Source of the DNA: Sapria himalayana
Taxonomy: Eukaryota > Streptophyta > Magnoliopsida > Malpighiales > Rafflesiaceae
Assembly (NCBI GenBank): GCA_029783825.1
Contig: JAREIK010012127.1
Span: 248,001-312,000 of the forward strand
Reading direction: 5' to 3'
Length of the DNA stretch: 64,000 bases
Position numbers and translations under genes: made by a program. The notes under the pieces were generated by a model. The model saw nothing but the letters and a program-made list of their open reading frames with translations, did no database searches and was not told the origin of the DNA. This document shows, piece after piece, positions 46,641 through 59,987 of the stretch (positions within the stretch are counted from its first letter, which is position 1; each line of letters begins with the position of its first letter).

Positions 46641-48850
46641 ATTTTAGTCCAAAATATAATTTGACATTGCATACTTTACGGATTTTTTGTATGTGAGAAG
46701 AACTATTTAGTACATATTATTTGATTTGACATTGTTGTATGTTAGATTTTGTTTTTTAATGTATTGAATTTTTCAAAATTATTTTATGGTAAATTTTCAC
46801 TTTTGGGTTATTTAAATTTTTGCTTCCATTATTTATATAACCAAACATTAATAATGATATTTTGTTGTTTCAAATAAACCATAGTTGTCCCACCCCAACA
46901 TTTTCAAAATATGAAATAGAATTGCTGAATTTGATTTTGAGAAATAATGCTATAGGTTTTATAATTACTTGAACAAATTTGAAAATTATCAAATTAGAAT
47001 TATCACTGGTCAGCATTGGAATCCAATAATTCATACAATGAATCTCTTTGATGCATTGGACTCGGAATGATTGAGACATTGAATGTTTTTCCTTGTAAAT
47101 GTGTTGACAGACTTGGTTGATCATACATACTTTCTGATGTTTAAGCTAGATTTTTTAAAAAGAAGTGGAGAGAATATGTGCAAAATAAAAAGTATAAGAA
47201 ATATGTGCCAAACTCATTTACTATAATTGGAGACTGGAAACTTATAATAATTTTTTTGGCATGATTAATCAATTACTAATATTTTACAAATACTTCTTTA
47301 TTAAAATTCAAATAATATTTTTTTCGAACATTTTCATTAGTGATGCTCTAGATTAAGCAAAAACATTATATATTTTTTCTCACTTGCCTAGAGATAATTT
47401 AGCTTGGGAATACCTACTAGAAGCTTTGTTCCATTAGGTTTTTCTGAGAGGTTGCTTGAGTAGGATCCCTCATCAAGGAGACTTCATTGAATGGATATAA
47501 GGATCATTTCATGGGCCCATTGTCTTTATTGAAGTAGGGCACCCTTAATAGGGAGTGATCTATCATGTCTCCTCATTGTCTTTATTTATTTTGACTAGTT
47601 GGAGTGACATCTAACTGATTTAGATAGATGATAAATTATATTCCTTTTTATGCTTAATAAAGAGGTTGAAATTAATTACAAATTTTGGCATGCATATTTT
47701 GAGATAAAATTTAGGACATGTTTTTTTTTTTCATACGATAATGCAATACAACCTATAGAGCTGATCTTATTCAAGTAAGGTTGTAAGGGCATGCTTTATA
47801 TATAAATCTTTAGGATTTAGCTACTAATATTCCAAACACTTTTGAGTTGTCATTTTAAGCTTGTTTTGTCTTTTGATGTCATAAACTCTCATTTCCTTCC
47901 TTTGTGCTTTCACAATTTTTTCATGGCATGAGGGTAAGCATAAAGTTCTACAACCAGTGAACATGTATGAGATCTTCTAGTTTAGATCTCTCTCTTAGAG
48001 ACTTAGACACAGAGAGTAAGCTTTTGATAAGTTATAATTTTTTACTTTTTGTTAGATTATAGTTGAGATAGGAATTAGGTCTTCTGATGGCCTTGCAAGA
48101 TCCACATAAAAATTATTTTATCAAACTATCAAGTCTCATGAGTAAGTACCCTGATAAAATTATAATAGGTGTATAATTTCCAAAACTTTTCTACCAAATT
48201 ATCTATTGTCAGAAAAAGGTATCTTAAAAGGAATTGATTAATTGTCTTATTTCAAAAACTATTCTTCTAGACATTGTTTATAATGCATAAATACTTTATT
48301 TACATAAAATTTTCTTTGGAAATTGGAGCTCTGTTACTAAAAATATTTCTTTAGATGAAATATGTTTCACATTTTTGAGACTGAGGTCCCATGTAGCTCA
48401 TTAGGAGCATATCATCTACAAACACTAACATTGGATATTATATAAGGGTTATCTTAGTAAGCTTATAATTTTCCATGTTACATAACATTCATGATTTCAA
48501 AGATATGCTTGAGGGATGGGCTATTGGGTAAATTCCTTTTTTGTAGTGTATGTTTGCTATAAAAAGAAGTGACCGTATGATGGTTTGATGTTAGCTAGAT
48601 AACAACACTTCCATTAGCCTTGTTTAATAGATACATTTTTTGAGTTTTTATATAATGATTAATTTGATTTGGTTGGCTTAATGAGATGGCATGTATGCTC
48701 ATATTGTTAGATATCTTTGACTTGTGGTTTGATAGGCCCATAAGCCTCTTGACAATTTTCCTACTTACTTTTCTTTTGCTCTCTCTAGGTGGCTTTTGAA
48801 CATGATGATGATTGTTTTATTGGAAACCTCTACCTAACTTTTGACTTAGA
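46641..48850. other. Decayed retrotransposon-like DNA, no readable gene
   Basis: Weakly coding-looking text on both strands but no domain I can defend. It lies downstream, on the minus strand, of the gypsy integrase remnant, where 3' polyprotein and LTR sequence would be expected. Confidence 0.3.
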
Positions 48851-49210
48851 ATATCAATTATCATGGAATAATGCAACATTGTTGAATTATCATTAACTAT
48901 TACACTGGGTATTACAAATCAACATGTTATATTTTTATATATGAGTTGAATGACAACCTTATCCTTTATGAAAGAAAAAGCTTCTACTTCCATGCATTTA
49001 CTAAAGTAATCAATGGCCATGAGCAATGGCTTATTATGGGCATGAGCTATTGGGAATGATCTGACTATACCACATGCCCCATCTAGTAAAAGGCCATAAC
49101 TCAAAATGGTTGTTAACATGTGAGGGGAGTCAATGGTATGGGGCTACCTTTGATTAAAGGCCATATTTTCCAGCATAGTTTGCTTCATCAGTCTTCATCT
49201 TAGATTTGTA
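48851..49210 (-). pseudogene. Ty3/gypsy integrase fragment
   Basis: On the minus strand: a decayed PLTPLT...PF stretch, then FPIAHAHNKPLLMAIDYFSK, VEAEAFSFIKDKVVIQLIYK and, after a stop, FVIPSVIVNDNS, corresponding to the integrase core from the first catalytic Asp region (AIDYFSK) to the usual SDNG region, which reads NDNS here. It belongs to a different gypsy lineage from the fragment at 23780-24490, judged by residue differences. No flanking reverse transcriptase was readable. Confidence 0.72.
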
Positions 49211-50224
49211 ATAACTTTGGATATTTTTTCAATTACTAGGATTTAACCCACAAAGTAGTTGCTACAGGTTCTATGATGCAACTTAACTATCCCTAGATGG
49301 ATACTATTAATCTAGTCATTTTAAATATGATCCAAACATAGACTATTTGTAAAGTTCCTCATTAATAATCACGAAATGTGCTACTAGAACTAGCACTTTA
49401 TAGTAGACATGCAACATCAATGTCTCTTTTGTGCCAACCATTGTGATAACTTTAGCAAGAGCTTTAGTCTTCCTACTTTCTCTTTTAGGAATTTGTTTGA
49501 TTTTCTAGTTAATTAGTTCATGTAACTACTTTTTCACTAAATTTACATAGCTTAACATATGATCATATTTTTCTTCATATACATCATGTACTTGACTTGG
49601 TGTTTAGCACTCCATGTACTAATTTTTTAGAGTTATTTAGTGAGTTTATCTTGTTGTGTGTGTACTTATTCTAGTATTTATTGAATACATTTTACTAAAT
49701 TTTTATTTGAAGAAATTTGACAAATAATAGTAAAATCATAATAATTTTGGATATAATTAATATACATGATAGAGCAAATGTTTGGAGAAAAAAAAAATCA
49801 AAGAAAAGTTATGATAATTCACTTGTCACAATTTTTGTATACCTTTCACAATTTTTCATGAATAGATGTGACATCTTTTTTAGCCATAACTCTATAAAAA
49901 ATAGTAATGAATTTCATTGTATGTCATGGTTTTCCCAACAATTTTATAATTGCACTGTGTAATAGAATCATCATAGTCATAATATTTTCTTGGAGTCATG
50001 ACTACACTATCTCTAAAATATGTAATGGTTGCGATATTATTTTCTCATCATAGCATCCAAGAACCTCATTAGTATAAATAATAGTTATAATTTTCAGAGC
50101 CATGACTTATTCGATCTAGAGCAAAAACAATAAGTATTTTAAATCATGATATTATTTTCTACCAAGACTTTTTATTCTATAGATCACTTACTTTGATCAC
50201 TACATTTGTATCATAATGACTTTG
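49211..50224. other. Decayed repeat DNA, no gene recognised
   Basis: Contains scattered catgac / gtcatg words as in the retrotransposon debris further right. No domain recognised. Confidence 0.3.
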
Positions 50225-50530
50225 TAGTCTAGAGAAAAAATATCAAAGCTGTGACCAATTCCAACACTATGAATTTTTGTTATAGATAGCAATTATCTTA
50301 GTCATGATAATCTTAATGCTTTGTCACTTTTCTCAAAAAATCAAAAACAAAGATGTGGTTAATTCCAATGCCAAGACTTTATATTATAGAGAGTAATTAT
50401 CATAGTCATTATAATCCCAATACTATGACATTTAGCTTAGAAAGTCAAAATCAAAGCTACGATTGTTTCCAATGTTACGACTTTGTGTTACAAAGAGTAA
50501 AGACATTCATATTGGCCATTTCCAATATTT
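50225..50530 (+). repeat. Diverged tandem repeat, three copies of about 102 bp
   Basis: Starts near 50225, 50325 and 50427. Each copy has tcaaa.c.aaag, a gtgacc/gtggtt/cgattg position, aattccaa or tttccaa, actttt-like text, atagagagtaa/atagatagcaa, and a ccaatacta/cttaatgct end. Divergence is high. Confidence 0.6.
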
Positions 50531-51039
50531 TGATATTAGTGCTCTAGCGAAGATCCAAAGAGATGATAAAATTACAACCTCAAGTTTATGCTACGACTTC
50601 TAACTTTAAAATTTGCTTGGATCCTCTAAGTATAAATGATACTTAGAAGAATTGAATGAGAAGATATAAAGAAAATGATAGAAAATATGAACCATGCAAA
50701 CCAAGAACCCTAATTAATAAAATTTCAATCCCTATTTAGGACAAATCCAAGATGAACGTAAGTAATCTTAGATTGGAATTATGATTTTTTACTTAGATTT
50801 TTATTTGTCATTGGGAACAATCAAATTCATGAGATATCTTTCAACACAACTTGCTTGATTTCCTTCATAATATTCAACTAAATTGAGATATAAGGTTGGT
50901 AAATACACATGTGTTGTGATCAATTAATAAATTTATAAGTTTATATTTGTATTTATTTTTTTATTTGGATATTGATGGATATGAATACAAATTACAATCA
51001 AAGATTAGAATTTACATGAATATATAGTTTTAAATATAT

Positions 51040-52480
51040 CACCCATGATGAAAAATAATAGGTAAGTCATAGGGTATACTCATATTGTATGAAAATAAGA
51101 AATTATCAATCCAAATAATTCTAATACATAAAATAAATTAATGTGTGTGAAGACTCATGCAAGTAAGATACTTTTGAAGCCAAAAGTATAAATGTATTTA
51201 AAACCAATCAATTATCTAATTTTTAGAAAAACTAAGTAATATGTGAGTTAAATAGAACATCTAATATAAGAGTTTCACTATAATGTGAAAGTCATGTATT
51301 ATCTATGATAGATAATGATAGGTATGTCATGAGATACATGCAGGTATCTAATACTAGTATAATGGCAACTTGGAAGTATTTCGCTCTTGTATGAATTCCA
51401 TAGGTGAGATTCATAAGAAGATGTATGTTAATTACCATGAGTATAATGCTTACGAAGCCAAAAGCACAAATATATTTACTACCATATTATTTCATATTTA
51501 AAGGCAATTAAAAGTCAGAGAATAGAAATACATATTCGAAGTAATCATTAAGGATACTGATATATTACATAAAAGGTATAAATATGAGAATTATCTTTAC
51601 ATGGAGTGATATATTACTTCAAAATTAAAATACCAAAATAATAACTATGCAATGAGGATACAAGAGTATTTTCACACTAATTTATCAATCATCCAACAAG
51701 AAAACATGATATTAACTAAACACTAGAGAAACTGAGAAATATCATCACACACATGGAAATAAGCCAACTTTATAGTTTAAGTATCTTTCCAAAATCCAAG
51801 TATATCTATTCAATTCAAGTATTAATTAGTTCACTATTAGTTGATTGAACTATCTATATAATTTTTATGTGATCTATATTTAGACTTATATTTACTTTAT
51901 TACTTGTATGACCCATATACTTGTGAAACTATATTGGATGAGAGGTCCTCACCTAATGAGGTTTTGAGATCATGTTAACTAATGATAGTCTTAGTATCCT
52001 CACAAAGTCACAACATGTCTTTGGCATCATCACTATAAATTTTATTTTGTTATAGTTTGAATAGTCAACTTGAATTGATGTAACTATTATTATGAAAGGA
52101 TAATTCTGTTTCGAGTTGTGTGGATATGATTATTACTTAGTGTTTATATTATATTTGTATTTTATTTTGTATTTTTTTTATATATTTTGTAGCCACCACT
52201 CATATGAGTAGATTTTCTAGGACTGAGTTAAATCCTTTAGACATAAAAATTGAAAAAAATAATGAGAGCACTTTTGAGATAGAGAGTTGAGAGAGAACAT
52301 ATGGAAGGAAATATAAGTATTATAGACCACCAAAGTAGTGAAGGATAAACTATCCAACAACTCAATACTCATTGTATTATGAGACATTACTGGTAGCATA
52401 CTATGATGAATAGTTATTCTTGGATTCAAATGCAACCCATGCAATGGCTCAACATAACATCATTATTAAGGAAGGAAATT
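51040..52480 (+). repeat. LTR/leader-like repeat family A, copy 1 (+)
   Basis: Contains ordered blocks shared with copies 2-4: tatgtgagtta..tagaacatctaa, gaagccaaaagcacaaatat, aaatatcatcacacacatgg, tagttgattgaactat, ggcatcatcac, gattattacttagtgtttatatt, tagttattcttggattcaaatgc. The right end reaches the point where copy 2 enters a gypsy gag frame, so this is probably an LTR plus 5' leader, truncated at about 52480. Confidence 0.65.
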
Positions 52481-52579
52481 AGTTGAGGATAGACTTCTCA
52501 AAAATCTTGCTCACTTAGATCTTAAATCCTATCACTAGGGTGAAAAGCATGTTGCGTAATTGTGCTTCCACGGGTAGTG

Positions 52580-53120
52580 AGATTAAGAAACATAAAACAA
52601 CAGAAACATAGAAACAAGCAATATATATATCCCAATCCAACAGCATCCACGACAAAATCAAAAAAATGAGAATTCAATACAGGAAATAACGTGGTTCGCT
52701 AGTCGCTCAGTACGACTAGCTACCTCCACCAGAAAACGCTTATGCATTACAGATTAAAACCAAAATAGAACGTCTTACAGTATGCAGCATGCAGCAGTCG
52801 CGAAATCATGCAGAGAGAGGAGAGGGATGATGAACAATTCAAAAACGGGTCAAAAAACAGCCACTCGAAAAATAAATACAAATCATTTTATATGAAAAAT
52901 AACATCCGGTTCATTTAACCAAAGTGGGTCGGATCATGGAACGGGCCAGATTCTGCTTCAAAAATTTCGGCCCGCTGACCGGACAGGGGAACCTCCGTTA
53001 TTGTGCTACTGCTGCATCCCCGGGCTTTTAATATTTGATTTCCTGCACTTACATGAAAATATTAAAACAGAAAAGATATTTGGTTATACAAACAGATTAT
53101 TAAATAAAAACACATTACAT
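52580..53120 (+). repeat. LTR-like repeat family L, copy 2
   Basis: Shares aacgtggttcgctagtcg, gactagctacctccaccagaaaacgc, cgggccagattctgcttcaaaaatttc, gctgaccggacaggggaacctccgttattgtg with copies 1 and 3. It is the most GC-rich copy and probably the least decayed (CpG sites retained). A gctagtcg/cgactagc hairpin (about 52696-52719) is intact here. Confidence 0.65.
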
Positions 53121-53427
53121 ATACAGCAAAGCAATATCACCCTATCTTACATGATAATTGTGACACTGAGAGTCATTCATAATATAGAGCATTAGAAATA
53201 CAACCTAATCATGCTTTTCTCTATGAGCTCTTCCAACACCATGTTTCCATAAGTAGTTTTTGATGAAACTTTCCATTCTCATTTTTCACCTATCAATGTT
53301 GTGATTATTATTTAAAATTTAGTTATATCTTTTGGAATTTAAAGGCCATATCATCCATAACTTATTACAATCTTAATATCTCATTAACATATTTCCTATT
53401 GAAATACATCCAAACTCATCATGCATG

Positions 53428-54440
53428 ACACTTCTTGTCATATATGTCTTCTAAATTAGAATAAAATTTTTTTATAATCAGAGCATTCCTCCTTTCCACA
53501 TGCATGCAGAAAATTTCCCACTTTCTCTTCTTAAACAATTCATGAAAAGGAGGAATAAATTATTTAAACTTATGCTCATTTATAAAGATTTTGTTGCCCA
53601 ATACTTAGTTCATCCATTTTCCTTCATTTCTATAGGGAAAGTAGGCTTTGGCATGGTGAATTTAAAAGGATCCTTAGCCGTGGATTACCTTTGTCACTTG
53701 CATTTGGCCTTTCAATTGAACTCAGGCATGTCTCTTCTCACTCTTAGATTCAAAATCAAGGTTTCAACTTCTATGATAACTTGAATCTTTAGTAGTTAGC
53801 ATTCAAGACATTTTTGTTGTGGTATAAAAGAAAAATAAAAAATGTCAAGAAACATTAGGGTTAGGGGCTTAAAAATGAATTAGGTTTTAGTCACGACCCT
53901 AATAAAAATGTCTCAACATTTTATGTGGCCATGACTTCTCATTTAAAAAAAAGTCATGGCACAGTTTTAGTATCATGACTTCATTTTGCTTACAATAAAG
54001 TTATAGCTAGGTTTGAATATCACAACTTCATTTTAGTATCTATTATTTACAAGTATTTATGGATTATGTATAGATTCAAAACTAAAATAACAAAAAATAC
54101 AAAGATAATACAAAGGTATTATCTACAAGTATTTATTATACAACATATGTGAAAAGTAAAATAGTATCAAATTGTTTAACGTTTGTAACTAGACTTATTT
54201 TGTTGGGTTAAATTTATTTATTGTCAGTCTTAATGTCCATACTATTTTTTAGTATAATATTTTTTCCCATTTCTTTTTATTCTCTTTGTATTGAATAATG
54301 ATACTAGGTAGAAAATGTATAAACTTCCTTTCTTTCTTTGGCCATCTATATCAAAAAAAAAAATTCTTAGCTCCTTTAGTTTTTCATGGCTTTGTTCCGC
54401 GTTGGTCTAGTGAACATGATCATGACTTTTCAAGGTATAA
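53428..54440 (+). repeat. 1-kb direct repeat X, copy 1
   Basis: Matches 59988-60965 block by block in the same orientation: acacttcttgtcat, ctttccacatgcat, attcatgaaaagg, ggattaggggctt / ggttaggggctta, gaattaggttttagtcac, aaccctaataaaaatgtc, cacaacttcattttagt, and gttggtctagtga..at. A 94-codon frame at 53500-53784 has no recognised domain. The spacing of 6.56 kb would suit LTRs of one element, but the enclosed order does not fit a simple element. Confidence 0.7.
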
Positions 54441-54526
54441 TTGATGGTCACCTTGTTGCTCCTTTAATTTTTTTATGATTTTGTTCTCTGGGTATCTATA
54501 TCAAAAAATTTGGGCATCTATATTAA

Positions 54527-55583
54527 AATATATTTAGTACCACATTATTTCGCATCTTAAAGATAATTAGAGATTAGAGAATATAAGTATATGTTCAAAG
54601 AAATTATTAATGGTAGTTGATTTATTACCTAAAAGGTAAAAATATAAGAATGACCCTTGTATGGAATAATGTGTAGTTTCGGTGTTGAAATACTAAGGAA
54701 CTAACTATGAGGAGATCATCTTTCGTAGTGATAGTCAAAGAATGATAGTTACCTTGTATGCTATGAGTACACAAATATATCTTCATACTAATTTATTTTT
54801 TATTCAACAACTAGATATGATATTGACTAAACTTTAGACAAACTAAAAAATATCATCATGCACAAGAAAATAAGCCAAACCTAGATGGGCATCTTTCCAA
54901 AGACCAAGTATATTTATTCAACTCGAATAGTAGTTAATTGACTATTAGTTGATCAAACTATTTATATAATCACCATGAGATGATATCTGGACTTATGTCA
55001 ATTTTATTATTTATACAACTCATATACTTAACAAAGCTATATTGGTTAATAGGTTCTCATCCAATAGGATTTTGTGATCTAATTAACTAATGATGGTCTT
55101 GATACCCATACAAAGTCATAATAAGTTTTTGGCATCATTTTCATATATTATTTTTTTATAGGTTAATTAGTGAAATTGAGTTGATTTAATTATCCTTGTG
55201 AAAAAATATAACTATTTTTAGTTGTAGGATGTGATTATTACTTAGTGTTTATATTGCTTTTGTATTTTGTTTTGCATTTTCTTTGTCTATTTCAAACCAC
55301 CACTTATATAAGAAGATCTTTGGGACCAAGTTAAACCCTCTAGATCTAGAAATTAAAAGGATAAAAAGAGTACTTCTGAGACAAAGAGTTGAGAAATAAT
55401 ATATGGAAAAAAATATAAGCAATAGAGATCACCAAAGTAGTGAAGGATAAGTTATCCAAATTTTAAATTCTCTCAAATATAAGCAATAGAGATCACCAAA
55501 GTAGTGAAGGATGAGTTTTTCAATAATTAAATTCTCTTTACTATAAGCAATAAAGTACCTTGTAATATTTTTGGTAGCATACA
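54527..55583 (+). repeat. LTR/leader-like repeat family A, copy 2 (+), leading into gag
   Basis: Aligns with 51480-52440: taccacattatttc, aaatatcatcatgcaca, agttgatcaaactat, ggcatcat, gattattacttagtgtttatatt, accaccactta, accaaagtagtgaaggat, agctattcttggattcgaatgc. The phrase tcaccaaagtagtgaaggat is repeated (about 55430 and 55493), a local tandem duplication. It runs directly into the gag frame at 55584. Confidence 0.65.
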
Positions 55584-56479
55584 ATGATTAATAGCTATTC
55601 TTGGATTCGAATGCGACATGTGAAATCAAATCACTTTGAGTTGAAGCTGAGTTTGATAGCTATAGTGCAACAATATCATTACAATAAGAGAATTTTAGAA
55701 GATCTATATAACCACGCCATAATTTATTTAGAGCTATGCAATATGATGAATATGCAAGAAGTTAGGTTGGATGCTACAAAGTTATGACTATTTCATTTTT
55801 ATTTAAAAGACAAAGCCCATACTCAATTATGGAACTTATGTTGAGGTTCAATTGAAAGTTGGAATGAACTTATACAAGACTTTCTCACCAAGTTCTTCTT
55901 GCCTCAAATCATCTTGAAATAAAAGAAAAAGATATGCCAAATTTACCAAGATGAGCAATAGATACTATAATATGATACTTGATACTCATTTAAAGAGCTT
56001 GTAAAAAGGTACCCTTAGTATATATTTGAGTTATGATTTCAAATATGAACTTTCTATAATTGACTGAGCTATAGAACACAATGCACACTTGATACGGCTA
56101 TGGTTAGTTCCATAATGAACAAGTTATCTAAGGAAACACATTTTTTAATTGAAGAGAACAAAAAATAATTACCAATTTTTGAATGATTGAGTATTTGGAA
56201 AGGAGAAAGCCAAATTATTAAAGTATGATAGATTGATCACTATGGAGGTGATGATGATGTGTGTTTTTTAATAAGTTTGGATCCCAAGATGACAAGTAAA
56301 CAAGTATGAGAAAAATTTCTATTTTGCAATAGTATGAAATGACAAATTTTGACCATGTGTATCAAGTGGAGGAAGCCAATATTTAATAGAATAAGAATCA
56401 TATATTCTGATCCAATAGCAATGCCCCACATACTACCAATGAATGTGAGAAATCATGAAAATTTATCATATGTTGGGAA

Positions 56480-56975
56480 TGTTAGAATTTCTTATCTTTC
56501 GATAGTGATTATGCGAAACTATTAGATTGCATAGAAATATAAACAATGTACACCACAATAATCAAATACTAGTTTTAACGTGGTTTGCTAGCCATTCAGC
56601 ACAACTAACTATGTCCATAAGAAAAGCACATAGTAATCACAAATTAATAATCAAATATAATAGTACAAATTCACAAAGAGAGAGAGAGAGAGAGAGAGAT
56701 AGATAGATGAAGAACAAAATGCACAAACCAAATTAAGCATACAATGAATTTATAGGATTAACAAATAGGGTTCTATAAACAGAACAAGTCGTATCAACAA
56801 AGTGGACAGAGTCATGCTTTAAAAATTTCTCTAGCCCGCTGACCAGGCAATGAGACCCCATTATTATCCTAGTGTCATATGAAAAATCTCTCAACATTCA
56901 GTACCTTCACCTTTAAATAAAATAAAGAAACAAGAAACAAATGGTTAAATAGATAACAAAAAAAATTATATACTA
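56480..56975 (+). repeat. LTR-like repeat family L, copy 3, inserted in gag
   Basis: Begins tgttagaatttcttatc, with actagttttaacgtggtttgct, gactaact..gtccataagaaaagcac and gctgaccaggcaatgagacccca blocks as in copies 1 and 2. Its left boundary falls exactly where the gag text ends (tatgttgggaa), marking 56480 as the 5' end of this repeat family. A (GA)n run sits at about 56679-56699. Confidence 0.7.
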
Positions 56976-56979
56976 CATA

Positions 56980-57087
56980 TGAAAATATTGGTCTCACTTC
57001 CTACTTCATATGAAAACTTTGTGGAATCATTGATAATGAGGAAGAATGAAATTACTTTGGAGGATGTTCAATCTGCCATATAAATAC
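56980..57087 (+). pseudogene. Possible Ty1/copia gag scrap
   Basis: The plus strand reads LVSLPTSYENFVESLIMRKN then EITLEDVQSAI, strongly like the Ty1/copia gag motif LPxSYExF...ItLeDV. It lies between LTR-like copy 3 and the point where gypsy gag resumes, suggesting repeat L belongs to a copia element. Confidence 0.6.
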
Positions 57088-58309
57088 TACCAATTGAATG
57101 TGAGAAATCATAAAAATTTATCATATGCTGGGAATTTGACCATTGTATCAAGTGGAGAAAGCCTTGAGGTGCACAATAGAACTTAGGTCAATTTCAAAAA
57201 GAATTTTGAGAAAAACTTGATGAAGTATCAAATGAAAAAAGTGTCAAGCTCCAACTATATTTATTCTAAGAGAGTAAATATATATTCACTCAAAGAGAAT
57301 ATATCATCCTTACTCATAGAGATGAAGAAAAAAAAGGTCTCTAAGAGAATAAGATAAAACAAAATGAAATGAGGCTACAACACATGGTAATGAGAAAAGA
57401 AATCATTTGAAAATCAACTTGGACAACTAGCAATCTCAAAAAAAGAAAAGAGTATGAATGAACTACCAAGTAACACCAATGCAAATCCAAAAAACTACAT
57501 GTTCATTACATCGAGAAGTAGGAAATAGCTTGAGGGATAACAAGCTAAACTAGAAGCCAAAATTAGAACCGTCATAAAAGAGGGAGCTATGATTGAAGAA
57601 GTCATGACTTTCCCTAATGTCACTACACAACCTAGTGATGCAACACAAGATGCTACAACACCTTTCAAAGCCATAGAACTACATGTCATGATATTTTTCA
57701 AAGTCACAACATCCATATAACCTATTATACAATTATCATCCTCAGTTGAGATAAATGAAGAAATAAAAAAAAGGAGATATATATCACACGAAGTAATGAT
57801 TAGAAGGATGTATAACAAAAAGTTTATGTCAATGATAGATATTTTCTCATTATCTTACTTTCCACAGCATGTTAGAAAGAACAAGATAGATAAGTAATTC
57901 TAGAAGTTTCTCAATATGTTATAAAAGTTGGAAGCATTATCAAAAATACCAAACTACTTGAAGTTCATAAAAGACATAATGAGTAGCAAGAAGAAATTTG
58001 AGATAAGAAATGTTGAATATGAGCGAGACATGTAATATTTTTATCCAACATAAACTCTTAATAAAGCTAAAAGATCCATGAAGGTTTATGATATTGTGTA
58101 TTATTAGGAAACACATTTTCTATAATGCACTATGTGATATAAGATCAAGTGTGAATTTGATACCATTATCTATAATATGTTGGTTAAACATTGAGGTAAC
58201 TCCAACTGTCCTCTCACTTCAAATTGATTATCTTAACTTTGTGAGAGTAGAAAAACTATCACTAATTGACATGATCACAAAATATCATTGAGCAAGGATC
58301 TTTCATCCA

Positions 58310-58760
58310 ACATAGCCTTGCAAGTATATATGTTATAAAAGTAATAATGTAGCCATAAATCTAGATATTGATCTTACAAAGATTATATAGATAGAAAGTT
58401 CGATCAACTTATAGTGAACTAACTATCACTAGAGTTGAATAGTTGTAGTCACATTTCAAAAAAATATTGAGACTCTAAGATTATGTATGATGATGTTTTT
58501 CAAGTATTTGGTCAATTTTGGGTTTGGTTATTTGATGAATGATTAATTGATGTGAAAATATTCATGCACCCTCTTGGCATATAAGATGATCAATTGACCT
58601 GTAACTATTAACAATGATCCCATCATAATTATCTCCTCAAAATTTCAACACTAAAGTATTACATCATTAAAAATAAATGATTATTCTCACATCTATACCA
58701 TTTAAGCAATTTGTCAACTACCCTTGATGATTATTTTAATATTTACTCTTTGGAGCACAA
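58310..58760 (-). repeat. LTR/leader-like repeat family A, copy 3 (inverted, partial)
   Basis: Reverse complement of part of copies 1 and 2: ttcgatcaacttatagtgaactaactat, tcaagtatttggtcaat, atttcaacactaaagtatt, ttattctcacatctatacc. It starts immediately after the gypsy protease remnant. Confidence 0.6.
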
Positions 58761-59987
58761 AGTTGTAGTTTTGGAAGATCCACGACCATAATAAGTGCTC
58801 TCTTGAATGACATCCCAGAGAAAAATAATATCGTAACTCAAAATACTTGGTCTTTTGGTTCTTGTATTGAATATGTCATGGCTTATAAAATTTTTCGTGA
58901 CTATTTGTACAAATGAGGTACTTGACTATCATAATAAGAAAATAATATGGTGATCATTATGTGTTTTAGAAATAATATGCCATGATTCTACGAAAATGTC
59001 ACAATCATGATCATTATGTTGCTTGGTTAAATAATTATGTCAACTCAATGGTAAAATCATGACATACAAAGAATGCTATGAATATTTTTTTAGAGTTCTG
59101 GCAAAAAATGGATACCACTACTCAAAAAATATTATAGAATATTTACTTTTCTCCCCTCCAAGAATTTGACCCATTGAATCTACCAATTCTACCAAGAATT
59201 AATATAATTTTACTAATAGTCATCAAATTCTCTAATAATAAGAATTTAGTGATATTTTTCTAATAAATACTAGGATACATGCACACACAATGAGATAAAC
59301 TTGTCAAATAAGCAAAATTTTAAGGACGTGGACTATCAAACAAACTAACACACTAAAGATATCACTCATTCTCGAGTAATAAATAATATTCCATAAAAAA
59401 ACATCATAACATCAAAATTAAAAAATAAAACACATTACAGAATCATCAAGGATAACATGGTTAAGAATGAGGATAGTATGATCAATTGCCAGAAACAAAA
59501 TCTCAAAATGAGAACTTCGCTCTAGAGGGCTCAACTGAGGGATATGAATGTGAAAGGTTCCTCCAAATCTCCTTTCTTTGTTATCTATTATATCATTTAT
59601 GAAATCATGTTGCATAACATATTATGTTATTTCCTAAAGGAGTTCATAGAATCTTTAAATAAACCAAGATCAAAGTATATTTGTTTGGTTCTCACTTAAA
59701 TTTCCCACATTTTAGGCCCATTGATTCTTTGTATAATGCATGTTATCTCCATTTTTAAATCTCATTCTATAATCATTTTCTACCACTCACTTGCAATGAA
59801 TTCATAGAGTTTCCCAAATAAATTTGTGCTTCCCATCACTCTAGTCTCAATTTGTTTCATTGTCTCTTCAAGAATTTTCAGGATATGATCTTATATTCAT
59901 AGATGTCCAAAATCCCATGGATGTCCACATGAGATTTTGTGGAGAAACTTACTCATGGTTAGATGTTCAAAAGCTTTCCTCGTACAA
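58761..59987. other. Retrotransposon debris, no gene recognised
   Basis: Text rich in catgac/gtcatg words (58780-59080), then AT-rich DNA. A 65-codon minus-strand frame at 59418-59615 has no recognised domain. Confidence 0.3.

Larger units (their letters stand above)
55584..58300 (+). pseudogene. Ty3/gypsy gag-protease pseudogene
   Basis: The gag capsid core is readable across stops: HFYLKDKAHTQLWNL, SWNELIQDFLTKFFLPQIIL, FKELVKRYP (about 55787-56015). FITSRSRK.LEG (about 57500) fits the usual AITTRSGK linker; NYLKFIKDIMSSKKKFE (about 57950) precedes the protease, as in plant gypsy polyproteins. Protease: IIRKHIFYNALCDIRSSVNL and IPLSIICWLNI (58095-58190), where the active-site D-(S/T/L)-G appears as DIRS, so Asp remains but Gly is lost. 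A 600-bp insertion (56480-57087) interrupts gag. Reverse transcriptase and integrase are absent: an inverted copy of repeat A starts right after 58300. Confidence 0.78.

Noticed and set aside
48389..48438. Minus-strand string PMLVFVDDMLLMSYMG resembling the reverse transcriptase box
   Set aside because: No supporting motifs on either side in any frame, and stops surround it; chance match is as likely.
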